DNA of 64,000 bases from Cryoendolithus antarcticus (GCA_002077065.1 NAJO01000029.1:372001-436000); one strand, 5' to 3'; positions 43,701 through 54,739 are shown, counted from the first letter of the stretch. A program made the numbers and translations. Notes: generated by a model not told the origin, from the sequence alone.

Positions 43701-44560
43701 ATACAAGGTTCGCGATCGGACCTTTGAGCTTCGGGCTGTTATCCTCTGGTCGACTCATTGGTTCAAAAGACCAAGTGCCTTGACCATGGAGTTCCCACAT
43801 TCTTGGCTCGTCGATATGCCTGCGAACAGTCGTTGTCGTGAACTCACCGCAACGTTGTGAATCGCGCGATGGGTGAGGAATATTCAGTTTGTGCTCTTCA
43901 TACGTATGAGATGGTAGCAATGATCAGCAGCGTCTTATGTTTCCGTAAAGACGTATGGACAGGTCTTTGGTGCGTACATGTACCCAGAGCCGGTCGAGTG
44001 AGCACTCGGGTTCGCCAATGTCGAAGCATGTTTGTAGACTGATGAATTGTTGGTCATCTACAGTCACTATTGCCTCGATCGGGGCTGTGCCCTAGATGCA
44101 TGCAGGTGCAATGCCAGCACGAGACTGCATGCAAGCCACGAAATAGAGTAGGTATGCCTTCAATGCAGGCATTGCGCTCGGCTGCCTGAAGTGTGCGTCG
44201 CCTTGTTTTCCCTGCACACTTCCGAATGTCTCATGAGGTCGTGCACTCGTCAGCACAACGCCTCGCATTGATGCGTCATGATCGATCAGAAAGCGTTGAC
44301 CTACCCTTGTATCTGATGCGTAGGCAGTGAATGGATCGCGAGTCTATGACAATGACGCCCATGCCCGGGAGATATCTCGATCAAGTACACGTAGGGACGT
44401 GCATCATGCGTGCCGCTGTAAGCTGGGTTAGGCCCAGATGTCGGCGATTTGCAGGATTGCCTTCGTCTCGTCATATGTGATCTCTTCGAAGTGCTCCGCC
44501 TACCGCACTGGCCTTCCCGGCACCGCTCGTGCTCGCATTGTTCGGTCGCATCAAATATCG
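43701..44560. other. Intergenic region upstream of the CorA-like gene, 860 bp
   Basis: The first 220 bp keep an open minus-strand frame with SPRPEDNS- and GPIANLVYDARV-like residues. It may be a further 5' exon of the CorA-like gene. The rest (43925-44560) shows no gene. Confidence 0.4.
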
Positions 44561-45292
44561 TTACACCTCCCTCGTCTTCTTGAACCCGATATTGCCCTCC
44601 TCCTTCAATCCCCACTTATTCAAATCTTGCGTTTCCAACAGCCTCCTCACCAGACTAACCTCACATACCGTCCGGCCTTTCTTGTAGTCTTTCAGCCCAT
44701 CATCTTCCATGTCAAAGTACAGCGCCCAGCCCTTCTTTTCCCCCTCATCAACAGCCACGAACCCTTCATACTCGTCCAGCGTGATGCGACTGTTCTCATT
44801 CTCTTCCGTAGTCCAGTCGAAGCTCCCGACGTGGTGCGCGATACTGCCGGAGCGGGAAGAGTACTTGCACTCCAGCGTGTCTTTGTTGACGTATATCCAA
44901 TTCAAGACCGGAGGGTCGCGCGAGATTGTGCTGACTAGACCGCGCGTGTGATCGCGATCGGTGTCCGGGTATGCGACGTAGAACCCTGTGAAGGGGTGGC
45001 GAGCCGGGTTCTTTGGCTGGCCAGTCTCGGGATCTTTTGCTTCCAGCCAAAGCTTGTCATCGTGAAGTGTGACTATCGCGTCCTGTAGCTCGCCTCGACG
45101 CCGATTCTTGCTGCCGGACTTTGTCTCGACTCGGACGTCGAGATGGAATTTCAGCATCCGGACTTGATTCGAGGAGTCCGCATTCTGCCTTTGCTGTTCG
45201 CTGACGCCTTGGCCCACACCGGTGACTGTCGCGACGCCGACAGCGCTGGTTATTGGGAGTGCTAGGCCGAGGCCCATGATAAAGTCGACCAT
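44561..45292 (-). CDS. Fungal protein of unknown function (243 aa)
   Basis: A single exon of 243 residues. The N-terminus (MVDFIMGLGLALPITSAVGVATVTGVGQGV) is a Gly/Ala/Val-rich hydrophobic segment that may anchor it in a membrane or insert weakly. It is followed by a Gln/Asn-rich stretch (SEQQRQNADSSNQ). The rest is a soluble beta-rich domain with well-spaced aromatic residues: MLKFHLDVRVET, DAIVTLHDDKLWLE, HPFTGFYVAYPDTDR, LVSTISRDPPVLNWIYVNKDT, VGSFDWT and GWALYFDME. The pattern resembles a protein widely present in filamentous ascomycetes without known function. The coding quality and lack of interruption support a real gene. It lies downstream of no obvious partner. Confidence 0.75.
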   Translation of the reverse strand: MVDFIMGLGLALPITSAVGVATVTGVGQGVSEQQRQNADSSNQVRMLKFHLDVRVETKSGSKNRRRGELQDAIVTLHDDKLWLEAKDPETGQPKNPARHPFTGFYVAYPDTDRDHTRGLVSTISRDPPVLNWIYVNKDTLECKYSSRSGSIAHHVGSFDWTTEENENSRITLDEYEGFVAVDEGEKKGWALYFDMEDDGLKDYKKGRTVCEVSLVRRLLETQDLNKWGLKEEGNIGFKKTREV

Positions 45293-46105
45293 GCCTATGA
45301 GTACTGACTGCGGTGGAGAACGTGTGTGGTCGTAGACTGGAACGAATGGGTGGGGAGTACTTGAAGCTCAGAAGAATCCTACCTTCAACGCTATACCACG
45401 GTTCGTGAAATAGTGCCAACAACTACACTCGTCACTCGGATCGATTGCTAGCCTGGAGTTGGTCGCGACGAGAGCTGGCGAAGGTTTGGGACATGCCTTG
45501 AGCTTGGACAGACCGTCATCTGTTCGTGGGAACGTTTGTACAGCGGAGGACTCTCCGGGCACGGACGCACCGCACCTAGTCTACGATTCACTCATATGTT
45601 CCGCTATCGCCATTCGGACGTGCTGAACGTGGCATGATTATGGAGAACGTAAGTACTGTCCTTCCGTGACTTCGAGAACGGGAAGTCTCGACTAGATGTA
45701 TCTTCCATGTTTATTCGAACATGTAAGTGCCCAGCAGGGCTTGAGTGGATACTTCCTTCAAATGCATCAACGCTGCTTCTGTTGCAGGTATGTAGGCGAG
45801 TCACTAGGTCGTAGATGCAGATGATGGTATATGCCTCTCGTCCACTGCTTGCAGATTGACTTGACACATCGGCTCATCACCAGCAATCACTACAGCCAGC
45901 TTTTGTCACGCAGTATATCGTATCTTAGTCCTCGATCGGCATTAGTCGTCGCTCAGCATCTGTCGTCGCTCACAGCTAGTCATCGATCAGTGTCTCAGTC
46001 CGATCAGCATCATTTTCCGATCAGCAACAATCCTCGCTCAGCTTCAGTCCTTGATCGGCACGAGTCCTCAATCAGCGTCTCAACAGAATTCGGAAGACCG
46101 TGATC
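45293..46105. other. Intergenic region with tandem repeat, 813 bp
   Basis: Holds the promoter of the minus-strand unknown gene and the 5' side of the cerato-platanin relic. A 17-bp degenerate tandem repeat occupies 45932-46084. No other gene is seen. Confidence 0.5.
45932..46084. repeat. Degenerate 17-bp tandem repeat, about nine copies
   Basis: Consecutive units read TCGATCGGCATTAGTCG, TCGCTCAGCATCTGTCG, TCGCTCACAGCTAGTCA, TCGATCAGTGTCTCAGTC, CGATCAGCATCATTTTC, CGATCAGCAACAATCC, TCGCTCAGCTTCAGTCC, TTGATCGGCACGAGTCC and TCAATCAGCGTCTCAAC. The shared core is TCRMTCRGC followed by about eight variable bases. The array ends 22 bp before the ATG of the cerato-platanin relic, so it lies in its promoter or leader. 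Confidence 0.75.
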
Positions 46106-46604
46106 ATGAGGCTCATCGCGACCCTCGCCCTTTTCGTCAAGGCCGCAGTGAGTGCAGCGAACGTCAGCTACGATGCAGTGCTATGCTTGACTTGAAGGAA
46201 GCAGACTCTGGCTGATCTTACACTGCCAGGGCTACGACAATCCGTCCCGCAGCCTCGCAGTCACTTCCTGTTCGAACGGCGTGGACGGCCTCATCACGAA
46301 GCACGGCTGGCAAAATCAGGGAGAGGTCCCGCGCTTCCCACACATCGGCGGCTAGGAAGGCGTCGCGGGGTGGAACAGTGCCAGCTGTGGAACCTGTCTG
46401 GCTGTGACCTTTAAGAACAAGACCGTCAACGTCCTTGTCGTCGACCACGCCGACTATGGTCTCAACATCGCTCGGTCCGCCATGGATGAATTGACGGACG
46501 GGAAAGCGTTGCAGATGGGAAGGATCGACGCGAATGTCGAGGTGGTGGCATCATCGGCTTGTGGAGTGGCAGCAAGAAGAAGAAGTGAGGATCCATTTGC
46601 GTAG
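46106..46604 (+). pseudogene. Cerato-platanin family gene with an in-frame stop
   Basis: Exon 1 (46106-46177) encodes a signal peptide (MRLIATLALFVKAAVSAA) and the mature start NVSYDA. A 52-nt intron (GTGCTA donor, GCCAG acceptor) leads to exon 2 (46230-46604). Exon 2 has the family pattern [48 protein letters not shown] and MDELTDGKA, with the expected cysteines. After FPHIGG the frame contains TAG at 46353-46355; it then continues open with family-like residues for another 83 codons. The C-terminus also runs past the usual CG(L) end into AARRRSEDPFA. Cerato-platanins are small secreted fungal proteins that loosen chitin/cell wall contacts and can trigger plant defence. As written only a short secreted fragment would be made. 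A sequencing error or stop readthrough would be the alternatives. Confidence 0.75.
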
Positions 46605-47894
46605 GTCGCTAGGCGACCCGATCTTCTTATGTGAGGGCGTGACGATGAGGAAGCACGAGGATGGTGGAGGGAGTGGAGGGCAGTATTCTCGTCCTCGTAC
46701 TCTCCGCGATGGATGAGACGGACTCTCGAGATTACGGGAGGAGGGCATGGGAGTCGAGCAATAGGTCTTGATCGTTTGGAGAAGTGTGCACGGAAGTGGA
46801 AGTTAGAGAGAGATGAAGAGATAGTCTCATGACCAGCTTGCCGCTACTTACCTCTATCGATTACAGGCAGGTAGCTGTTGATGATCACTCGTATTGATCT
46901 TGCAAGTCAGCGTTCTCACTTTCCCTCAAGTATCTGTGGCCAATAATTTCCCATCTATAGCGTAAGTGGAGGTCTCTCGTTGACCGCCCAGGAACCACAT
47001 AACGGCTATAGCTTGATATGCGGTAGTAGGCGTGAAGAGAGCGGCGCCTAGAAGCAATCATTGGCTGGTACTCGCGGACGCTACCGTGCTAATTTTGGTG
47101 GGCGAACGGCGGACAACAGCGCAAACGTAGCAATAATTGGCGGCGCAGCAATAACACTGTTGTCGCAAAATATGAGCGACGGCGATGGCATCACGTCAAA
47201 CGGTATGCTAATTGATTAGTTTGCCACGTATGTAACTTACATGTAGTGATGCATTGTTGATCTCCTCGTGGTAAGAGCGAACAGCCCACCAAAGATCACC
47301 CCACTTGCGGCAATTCTGTGTCACGTGTGGTGGCTTCTGCCAACGGCTCCCGCATCACCGCTCTTCAAAACACTCGAGCTTCGATCCTCATCACTTCACC
47401 ATCACCAACCCGGATCCCCATAGCATCCTTGCCGCTACTCCGCTTCGTCGCTCCAGGCTCTATACACCATCAATCGCTTCAGGTATGAGCTTCCCTCCCC
47501 CACGCTCACCCCGGCGACCTTACGAGTCCGCATGCCAAGCACCATGCGACTGAGCCTCACCAAGGGGACATGTTACTGTGCAGACGTTGCGCGGATGTAC
47601 AAGGCAGTACGCCAAGAGCCGCACTCTGAGAGAGGCTATTTCGGGTTGACTGGCTCAGCATATTTGAGCCTATCGCAACGTCGGCAGTAACTCGCATGAA
47701 AAACCCAGCAATGGCGTCACCTCATGCTTGCTGTTGTGCTTGTTGTTCGCATCGAGGCTGAACAGCGCTGGATCGTGAGAGCGGATCCATCACGCCTCGG
47801 AATCGGCATCATTCTCATGTCCAGCGAGTGGGGACGTTCAAGCGACCGGTGACTGACTTCATCTTTCCAGATTCCCCCCCAAACCACCGCCGAA
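46605..47894. other. Intergenic region and 14-3-3 leader, 1.3 kb
   Basis: No gene is seen from 46605 to about 47300. The 3' part is the probable leader of the 14-3-3 gene. It is CT-rich and carries an intron-like segment. Confidence 0.5.
47483..47870 (+). other. Probable 5' UTR intron of the 14-3-3 gene
   Basis: A GTATGA donor follows CGCTTCAG at 47482. A GACTGAC branch site and a pyrimidine-rich TCTTTCCAG acceptor end at 47870, 24 bp before the ATG. Length is 388 nt. Highly expressed fungal genes often have such leader introns. This is inferred from the splice signals alone. Confidence 0.5.
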
Positions 47895-48915
47895 ATGGGT
47901 GTCGACGATTCTGTCTATTTGGCGAAGCTTGCCGAGCAAGCCGAGCGCTATGAGGGTACGGCATCTTCAGAAATCTCCGCACGACGCGCCGTCCACTGAC
48001 ATTGCAAAGAGATGGTCGAGAACATGAAGAACGTCGCCTCCGCAGATCAGGAGCTCACAGTCGAGGAGCGCAATCTGTTGTCTGTCGCCTACAAGAACGT
48101 GATTGGTGCTCGTCGTGCCTCGTGGCGCATCGTTACCTCCATCGAGCAGAAGGAGGAGAGCAAGGGCAATGAGCAGCAGGTGTCTCTGATCAAGTCGTAC
48201 CGTCAAAAGATCGAGGCCGAGCTCGCCAAGATCTGCGAGGACATCCTCGAGGTGTTGGAGAAGCATCTCATTCCTTCCGCCCAGAGCGGCGAGTCGAAGG
48301 TGTTCTACCACAAGATGTATGTTGACACACTCCATCGAGCGGCCTTCTACGATACTGACGAGGTGCCCTCTACAGGAAGGGCGACTACCACCGTTACCTC
48401 GCCGAGTTCGCCATGGGTGACAAACGCAAGACATCCGCCGACAAGTCTCTTGAGGCGTACCAGGCTGCTACTGAGGTCGCTGCCACCGACCTGGCACCTA
48501 CCCACCCCATCCGCCTCGGTCTGGCCCTGAACTTCTCGGTCTTCTACTATGAGATCTTGAACTCACCAGACAAGGCCTGCCAAATGGCCAAGACGTCGTT
48601 TGACGAGGCTATTGCTGGTGCGTAGTATCGTATGCGTTGGAGTATGGCGGTTCTGACAGAGTCGCAGAGCTTGACACCCTGTCCGAGGAGAGCTACAAGG
48701 ACTCCACGCTCATCATGCAACTCCTCCGCGACAACTTGGTAAGCTCACTTGGGACACTACACTTGTGCTCGTGCTGATATACCCTCTAGACGCTCTGGAC
48801 ATCGTCCGAAGCCGAGCCTGCAGGCGAGACCAGCGGCGAGGCCGCCCCGGCTACGACCGAGAGCAAGGACACCTCCGATGCGCCCGTTGGCGAGGAGACT
48901 AAGCCTGCGCAGTAG
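47895..48915 (+). CDS. BMH1: 14-3-3 protein
   Basis: Five exons (47895-47955, 48010-48316, 48376-48617, 48668-48738, 48790-48915) encode 268 residues with consistent phases. The protein begins [27 protein letters not shown], then [26 protein letters not shown], which includes the basic phosphopeptide pocket. Next come [18 protein letters not shown] with the conserved Lys/Arg/Tyr, [24 protein letters not shown], and [29 protein letters not shown] with the signature. The tail is acidic and Ala/Thr-rich. 14-3-3 proteins form dimers that bind phosphoserine/threonine motifs of many clients in cytosol and nucleus. The symbol follows the yeast BMH1/BMH2 pair; which paralogue cannot be told. Confidence 0.97.
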
Positions 48916-50252
48916 ACTCTCCCATCAGAATCACACCTACACAGGTCGCTTGAACCTACGCGGCCATCCTCTCTCTCTCTAGCAATGTGCGTACTGGCAA
49001 GCCTCGGCGATCGGGATAGCGTGGGTCATGTCTTACGGAAGGGGCTATGAGTGACACGGCGGGTGTAAGCAAATATCCTATCGAAATGCCTGAGAGCTGG
49101 TAGTTCGTACCATGTCCTATGACTACATGAGCTTCGTTACATGAACTGTGTCTTACCCATCAATGGCAACCCCCGTTTGCCGAATCGGCACGTGACACAA
49201 TCTCTTAGAGTTTCCGCGGCGACTCAGACCCGTCGTATCCATCCAACACGTAATGTAATCACAGTACTTGGTCCTCACATCCTACATCACGGTCACATAA
49301 CCCTCCATCAGACCCTTCCCGCGTAAGGTACACGCCTTACAGCATTTGCGACCGGTAAGCCACCGCATTTTCCCTTGCCACGCCCAGGACCCAAACTCTC
49401 GGGATGATCTGCAACTCTGGGCGATCCTTGTCGAGTGTGGCATTGTTGAAACAGAGGAGCTGGCATGGCACTATAAGATGCTGCACGAGATGCAGTGCGT
49501 GCTGCAGGTCCTACGTCGGCCAACATCGCTTCGGCGTTGCCAGCGAAACGCCGATGCAAGTGTACGCTGCGCCGGATGTCTCTCCGCTGGCCCAAAGGTC
49601 CCCTCGAGAAGCAGAGCTTACGTGCATGATGTGTCTCCGCTTCTCGGCGGCGCACCCGCAATTCACGCCTGGCTACCTCTCTGCGACCACGCATCTCTAT
49701 CCCGGCTTGCCGTCTCTACCTGAACGCCTTGCTACGCTGTCCTACCCATCACTGCCCATCCTCCTTCACTCATAGGCTGCGCTGTCATTACTGCGCAACG
49801 GTTTCCTTGGCTCACACATTGCACCTCGCAGATTTGTCTCCTGCTCTTTCCGCGACCTTTCCGCAGCCTCACCTGCGCGCATCCCTCCACTTCAGCACCA
49901 ACGCGATTTTCGAGCAGTCCGACTTCACTTCGGTGCGGCTTCACTTCGAAAAGAACGACCGGTATTGCGATTGCAATATTGCCTTGACTTCAGATTAGTC
50001 AGCCTTATTCAAGTCATCACTGCAGATCACCTTGTGCAGCGCTACGTCAACTCATAACGGCCGGTCAAGCATCTTTACTTGCCTCGAGAGCGTGAGTCAC
50101 CCACTCCCTATTGTCGCGCAACAATGCGGGCTCAGCTCCGTCACCATCGGGTACTAACGGCTAGCGGCGCGTGCAGATCCCAGTACCTTTCGAGATCTCG
50201 AATTCCCGTCACTTCACTACTTCAACGAAGTCACACGACACACGAACTAATC
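48916..50252. other. Intergenic region, 1.3 kb
   Basis: Lies between 14-3-3 and the RRM protein on the same strand. A short CT microsatellite occurs at about 48970-48981. Open frames on both strands at 49300-49780 overlap and show no recognisable domain. It probably contains the long leader and promoter of the RRM gene. Confidence 0.45.
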
Positions 50253-51734
50253 ATGAGTTTCCCCAACTTCGGCGAGGCCGGCGCGCAGCCGCAGCAGCAG
50301 CAGGCCCCGGAAGAGCAGGGCGGGTTCGAGCAGGGTGGATTCGACCAGAGTGCCTTTCAGCAGCAGGGCTTCAATGCGCCAGGTGCGGGGCAGCAGCAGA
50401 TGGGTCAACAGCAGATGGGGCAACAGATGGGTCAGCAGATGGAACAGCAGATGGGTCAGCCGATGGATCCGAACCAGCAGCAGGGCCAGTTCCCGGGCGG
50501 ACCAATGGGCGGTGCGCAGGGTCCTGGAGGGCAGCCGCCAGGACCAGACTCGAAGACGACCCTCTGGTGAGTACATGTGATACGTTCTGGACTCGCTGCC
50601 GGTAACTGACATGCAATCAGGATGGGTGAACTTGAGCCATGGATCGACGAGAACTTCGTCCGCAGCGTGTGGTTCAACATGGGCTACCAAGTCAACGTCA
50701 AGATGATCCGCGACAAATTCTCTGGGTACGTCGATGGAATGCCCGCAGAGTCCGACCAGTCACTCACTTCATCTCACAGAAGCAACGCCGGCTACTGCTT
50801 CGTCGACTTCGACAACACCGATGCCGCCGGCAAGGCGCTACAGCTCAACGGGCAGATCATTCCTAACTCGAATCGTCAATTCAAGTTGAACTGGGCTTCT
50901 GGAGGCGGTCTCGCTGATCGCGAACGTGGTGACCGCGGACCGGAGTACTCTATCTTTGTTGGCGATCTCGGACCGGAAGTCAATGAGTACGTCCTCATGT
51001 CACTTTTTCAGGGGAAATTCAATTCCTGCAAGTCGGCCAAGATCATGTCCGATCCCATCAGCGGCCTCTCGCGCGGGTATGGCTTCGTGCGCTTCGCCGA
51101 TGAGGGTGAGCAGCAGCGTGCTCTTCATGATATGCAGGGCGTCTACTGCGGGAACCGACCGATGCGCATCAGTACTGCTACACCGAAGAACAAGACAGGT
51201 GGCGGTCCACCAGGCGGTATGGGAGGCCCGATGCAGCAGGGTGGTCCAGGTGGTATGGGCGTCTACTCCATGGGCGCTCCACCAATGGCTGGTGGCTACT
51301 ACGGCGCACCCCAGCCGATGAACCAGTTCACCGACCCTAACAACACCACTGTCTTCGTCGGCGGCCTGTCTGGCTACGTCACTGAGGATGAGCTGCGTTC
51401 ATTCTTCCAAGGCTTTGGCGAGATCACCTACGTCAAGATCCCGCCTGGCAAGGGCTGTGGCTTCGTCCAATTTGTCCAGCGTCATGCTGCCGAGATGGCC
51501 ATCAACCAGATGCAAGGCTATCCTATCGGCAACTCGCGTGTCCGCCTTAGTTGGGGACGCTCGCAGAACAACTCCGGCCCAGCTGGCACTCCTTACCGAC
51601 CTGCTCCACCACCACCGGTCTACCCATCCATGGGCATGCCACCTCAGCATCCTTACGGGAACTTTGCTCCCATGAAGGTACGTCTACCGCCTGTACCTGT
51701 AGTATCTGACATCACTGACATCACCTCACAGTAA
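50253..51734 (+). CDS. Three-RRM RNA-binding protein (Nam8/Ngr1/Csx1 type)
   Basis: Four exons (50253-50566, 50621-50725, 50780-51677, 51732-51734) encode 439 residues; the last exon is just the TAA. The N-terminus is Gln/Gly/Met-rich (repeats of GQQM between about residues 45 and 75). RRM1 starts at TLWMGELEPWIDENFV (about 103) and has GYCFVDF as RNP-1. RRM2 starts at YSIFVGDLGPEVNEYVL (about 197) with GYGFVRF. RRM3 starts at TVFVGGLSGYVTEDEL (about 329) with CGFVQF. A Gly/Met/Pro-rich linker sits between RRM2 and RRM3. This order is shared by yeast Nam8 and Ngr1 and fission yeast Csx1, which bind mRNA or U1 snRNP and affect splicing or mRNA stability. The precise role here is not decided. 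The final intron is 54 nt without an in-frame stop (see findings). Confidence 0.92.
50391..50470 (+). repeat. Coding CAG/ATGGG repeat (Gln-Gln-Met-Gly)
   Basis: Units of CAGCAGATGGGTCA-like sequence repeat about six times within exon 1 of the RRM protein gene, encoding QQMG(Q) tracts. Such purine-rich repeats can vary in copy number between strains. Confidence 0.7.
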
Positions 51735-52547
51735 GCGTGTCCTTCATCCTTCTTGCCTTGAGTGAGACAGCGCTTTAGCGGGAGTTGGTTAACAACAAAA
51801 TTACCGGGGTACCACGACATATGCTTTATTAACACTCTCAACTGCATCTCTTCCTTGCTTGCCACAGCGTCTTCCAGCGACGGCGTTGGTGATGAGACGA
51901 TGAATGAATATGGCACGAACGACTCTTGCTCTTGGCGTGGGAAACGCCATCAAAATGCATCTGGGCTGTGATGGGGAGAGGAATTTGGGATCGGACTTGG
52001 AGCTGGGCTGCGAGGCCTGGTGGGGAATGCGATACTGCTGGAACTGGAGAACATCAGGGGTAGGGTGAGGATGGCGGTATGTGTTGATACGCTCGTGAGA
52101 GCCGTCAGCATCTTCCCACCTGACTAGCCATACTGTGTAGATGATGACTATTGCTCTGTAGTCAGAACATGACGTCTGCACGGCCCTTCTCAATGTCCCA
52201 TCCAATCTTTTCACTTGTCACCGCAACATCGAGTATGTGCTAACACTTCGCAGCCGCGTCAAACCGATTCGTGAGTATCGGCGTCGCACCTTCCCGCCAC
52301 AAGAAACCGCCATGCTCCTTCCCAGTGAGCACCTTCCGGCGTTGCGCAAACCCAATGTGAACCTCAGATCTTGCGCCCATTTTCTCAGTCACTAGTATCG
52401 GAGACTTCTCTTCACCACCACATTTACACATCCTCATCGAGGGCAGTGATTGCGCGGCGCCGCTAGTAGCACCAGATTAACGTATCCTTTGGTATCAGCA
52501 GATACCGGCATACACCGCACTCCGTACCTGCCAGCAACACCAGCAAC
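51735..52547. other. Intergenic region, 813 bp
   Basis: Lies between the RRM protein gene and the following unknown gene, both plus. No gene is seen; it should hold the terminator of one and promoter of the other. Confidence 0.45.
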
Positions 52548-54489
52548 ATGCGCTATCAGGACTGGGATGTGCTCCTCTTCCCAGAAGGCTCGCATGTGCC
52601 GTTGAAGGAGTTCAAGACGACTTGCTATGCGGTACAGTCGAGCGGCAATGCTGAATACAGCAGCTCCGCGTACGCAGGTGGTGAAATTCTTCATCGGACC
52701 ATATGAGCCAGACGGATTCATTGCTGACTCTGCGTTCCTAGTCCACACCGTCACGCCACTGCTCACGACCTTCGTACCCGGCATTCCAATGAATCACAGC
52801 TTCACCATCTCCGTGCATGCTTGGGTGCCTGCGTTGCATCCTGAGGTGAACAAGGGCGATCAGCTGCACAAGAGGTACAAGTGGCAGGTGCGAGTGCTTA
52901 TCAACGGACTATGCGTGTCGTAAGTCGTCCTTCGACTAATCTGATCGTGAGGCATCTCTGACACCGAGCAGGACGCAGAAGATCCCGGCAGTGGTCACCT
53001 GGCCGCAGGTCATCAGTAAGATAACTTTTCGAGTCCCTAACAAAAGAGTGTTTTCTAACAGAGGTATAGACAACGGTAGTCCAGGACATGCATACCCAAT
53101 GCCACTGCGCTTTCCCCCGTTCGCCAGAGCGACTGGCCAGCAGCGCGAGTGGGATCCCGCGGCCGACGTCGGGCGAGTGAAGGTCGAGCTGTCGGCTGGC
53201 TACGACATGTATGATGCAGGAGATTGGCTCTTTCACAAGCTCGCCACCACTGCGTGTTTCTCATTCTATCCAGCGCCGATGGGTTAGTCGACAGTGTCTC
53301 CCCATCCAAGATACTTCAAACTAACATTCTGCAGACCACCTCGAAAAAGTCGGCATCGCGTGGCCGAGTAAGCAAATGTTCGACAACCCCTTGCACATCG
53401 CCTCACCTGCCACGCCTCGCTCGATGCTCCAAGACTACGGCAAGCCAAGCGACTACCATAGACGTAGCGTGAGCCATGGCAGTATCGGAATGTCTTTATC
53501 GCCTTCGATGGCACTCCCACATCCGCCGCCGCCTACGCCAGCGTACGCACATCCGTTGTACCAGAGCTTCTCTCAGGATGCCCACAGCAACTACGACTTA
53601 AGCAGCAGATCGACGTCAGCACACAGTAATTTGGGTCTCTCTGGCGCGGCAGAGTCATTGTCTACTGGCCTCAAGGATAGCTACACAGTTGGCCGGACAC
53701 CGCAAGTCGAGAAGAATCGCATATCCAGCGAGCAGATGAGCCGCCTCATCCAGGCTCTGGGTCCAGATCAAAAGCAGCAACTCACTCAATCTCTTACCTC
53801 GTCTCAAGCCATGCCACCGCCACCATTGCCGTTGCACGCCATCAACGCAAAGAATAGCCGCACGGATCGGCGTGCATCCTTCGGCCAGCCGGAAAAGTAT
53901 GAGCTCACAGAGGGAAAGGTGACGGACTACGGGAATGGTCATCGTGGCGTATGCCGCAGCTCGGACGTGAGCATGCATGCCGACTGCACACACTACCCGG
54001 CTTGCATGTTCGAGAATGACATGGGTCAAATACTGCATAGCAGTCCCATCATGCTTGCTACCGTCATCAAGGGAAAGAAGGAAGGCTCGTCGCCAAACCC
54101 ACGTAAGTCGGCTGAACTACGTTGAATGGGCAAAGACTGACCGCGATCCAGCTCGCGACTTCATGTCCACCATCCTAACTCCTACCTCGCCCAAGGCAGC
54201 CCAGACACCAAGTGCAGACCACATGTCCGTCACCGAGTCCAGCCCGGCAAACTCCACGGGTCGTAAGCATAGTCGCTACGCTCTACGTGACCTACCCATC
54301 GACAATGGCTCGCCCGAGAAGAACGTGAACCAGTCCGGCAAGAAGTCTACGTCTCGCAAAGTCAGCAGGACTTCGATGAGCTCGGATGCTTCGATCGCGT
54401 CTAGGAAGGCGAAGGGACGAAGCAACGTGATGGGAATGCATGTGAACACTGACGAGGACAAGGAAAATGTCATGATTGTGGATGCTTGA
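52548..54489 (+). CDS. Fungal protein of unknown function with an ordered N-terminal domain (564 aa)
   Basis: Six exons (52548-52631, 52678-52919, 52972-53015, 53064-53282, 53335-54102, 54152-54489) with phases that fit throughout; introns are 46-52 nt. The N-terminal about 225 residues form a conserved domain: MRYQDWDVLLFPEGSHVPLKEF, FFIGPYEPDGFIADSAF, LTTFVPGIPMNHSFTISVHAW, KWQVRVLINGLCV, VTWPQVI, LRFPPFARATG, GRVKVELSAGYD and HLEKVGIAWP. The pattern is common to uncharacterised filamentous-fungal proteins. The C-terminal about 340 residues are Ser/Pro/Thr-rich and likely disordered. They include a glutamine-bearing helix SSEQMSRLIQALGPDQKQQL and a KEN-box-like DKENV near the end. No signal peptide or membrane span is seen. 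A nuclear or regulatory role is only a guess. Confidence 0.75.
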
Positions 54490-54739
54490 GGTGGTTGCAG
54501 TGAGTCGCGGTGCCCGCTACTGGGTGGTGTGTCGCTGTTGCTGTTTGGTGCGCTCACATGCACTCGCACCGGTTGTCGGAGTAGTAGTCGAGCCGCCGAT
54601 AGATTGGTCGACCAGACGGAAAGAAGCGAAGTCTACCTTTCCAAGTAGTATCTGTAATATACTGCATGTACTATATGCCCACTCATATGCATCGTCCAAC
54701 ATCGGCCAATGTGTCCAAAATGCTGCTCAACACACGAAC

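Noticed and set aside
49308..49775. Overlapping frames of 123-128 codons upstream of the RRM gene
   Set aside because: Three frames on two strands are open at once because of GC-rich codon structure; none has a recognisable domain.
52548..54489. Velvet-domain regulator as identity of the six-exon gene
   Set aside because: The overall shape (N-terminal fold plus disordered Pro-rich tail) suggested velvet, but the hallmark velvet motifs are not present.
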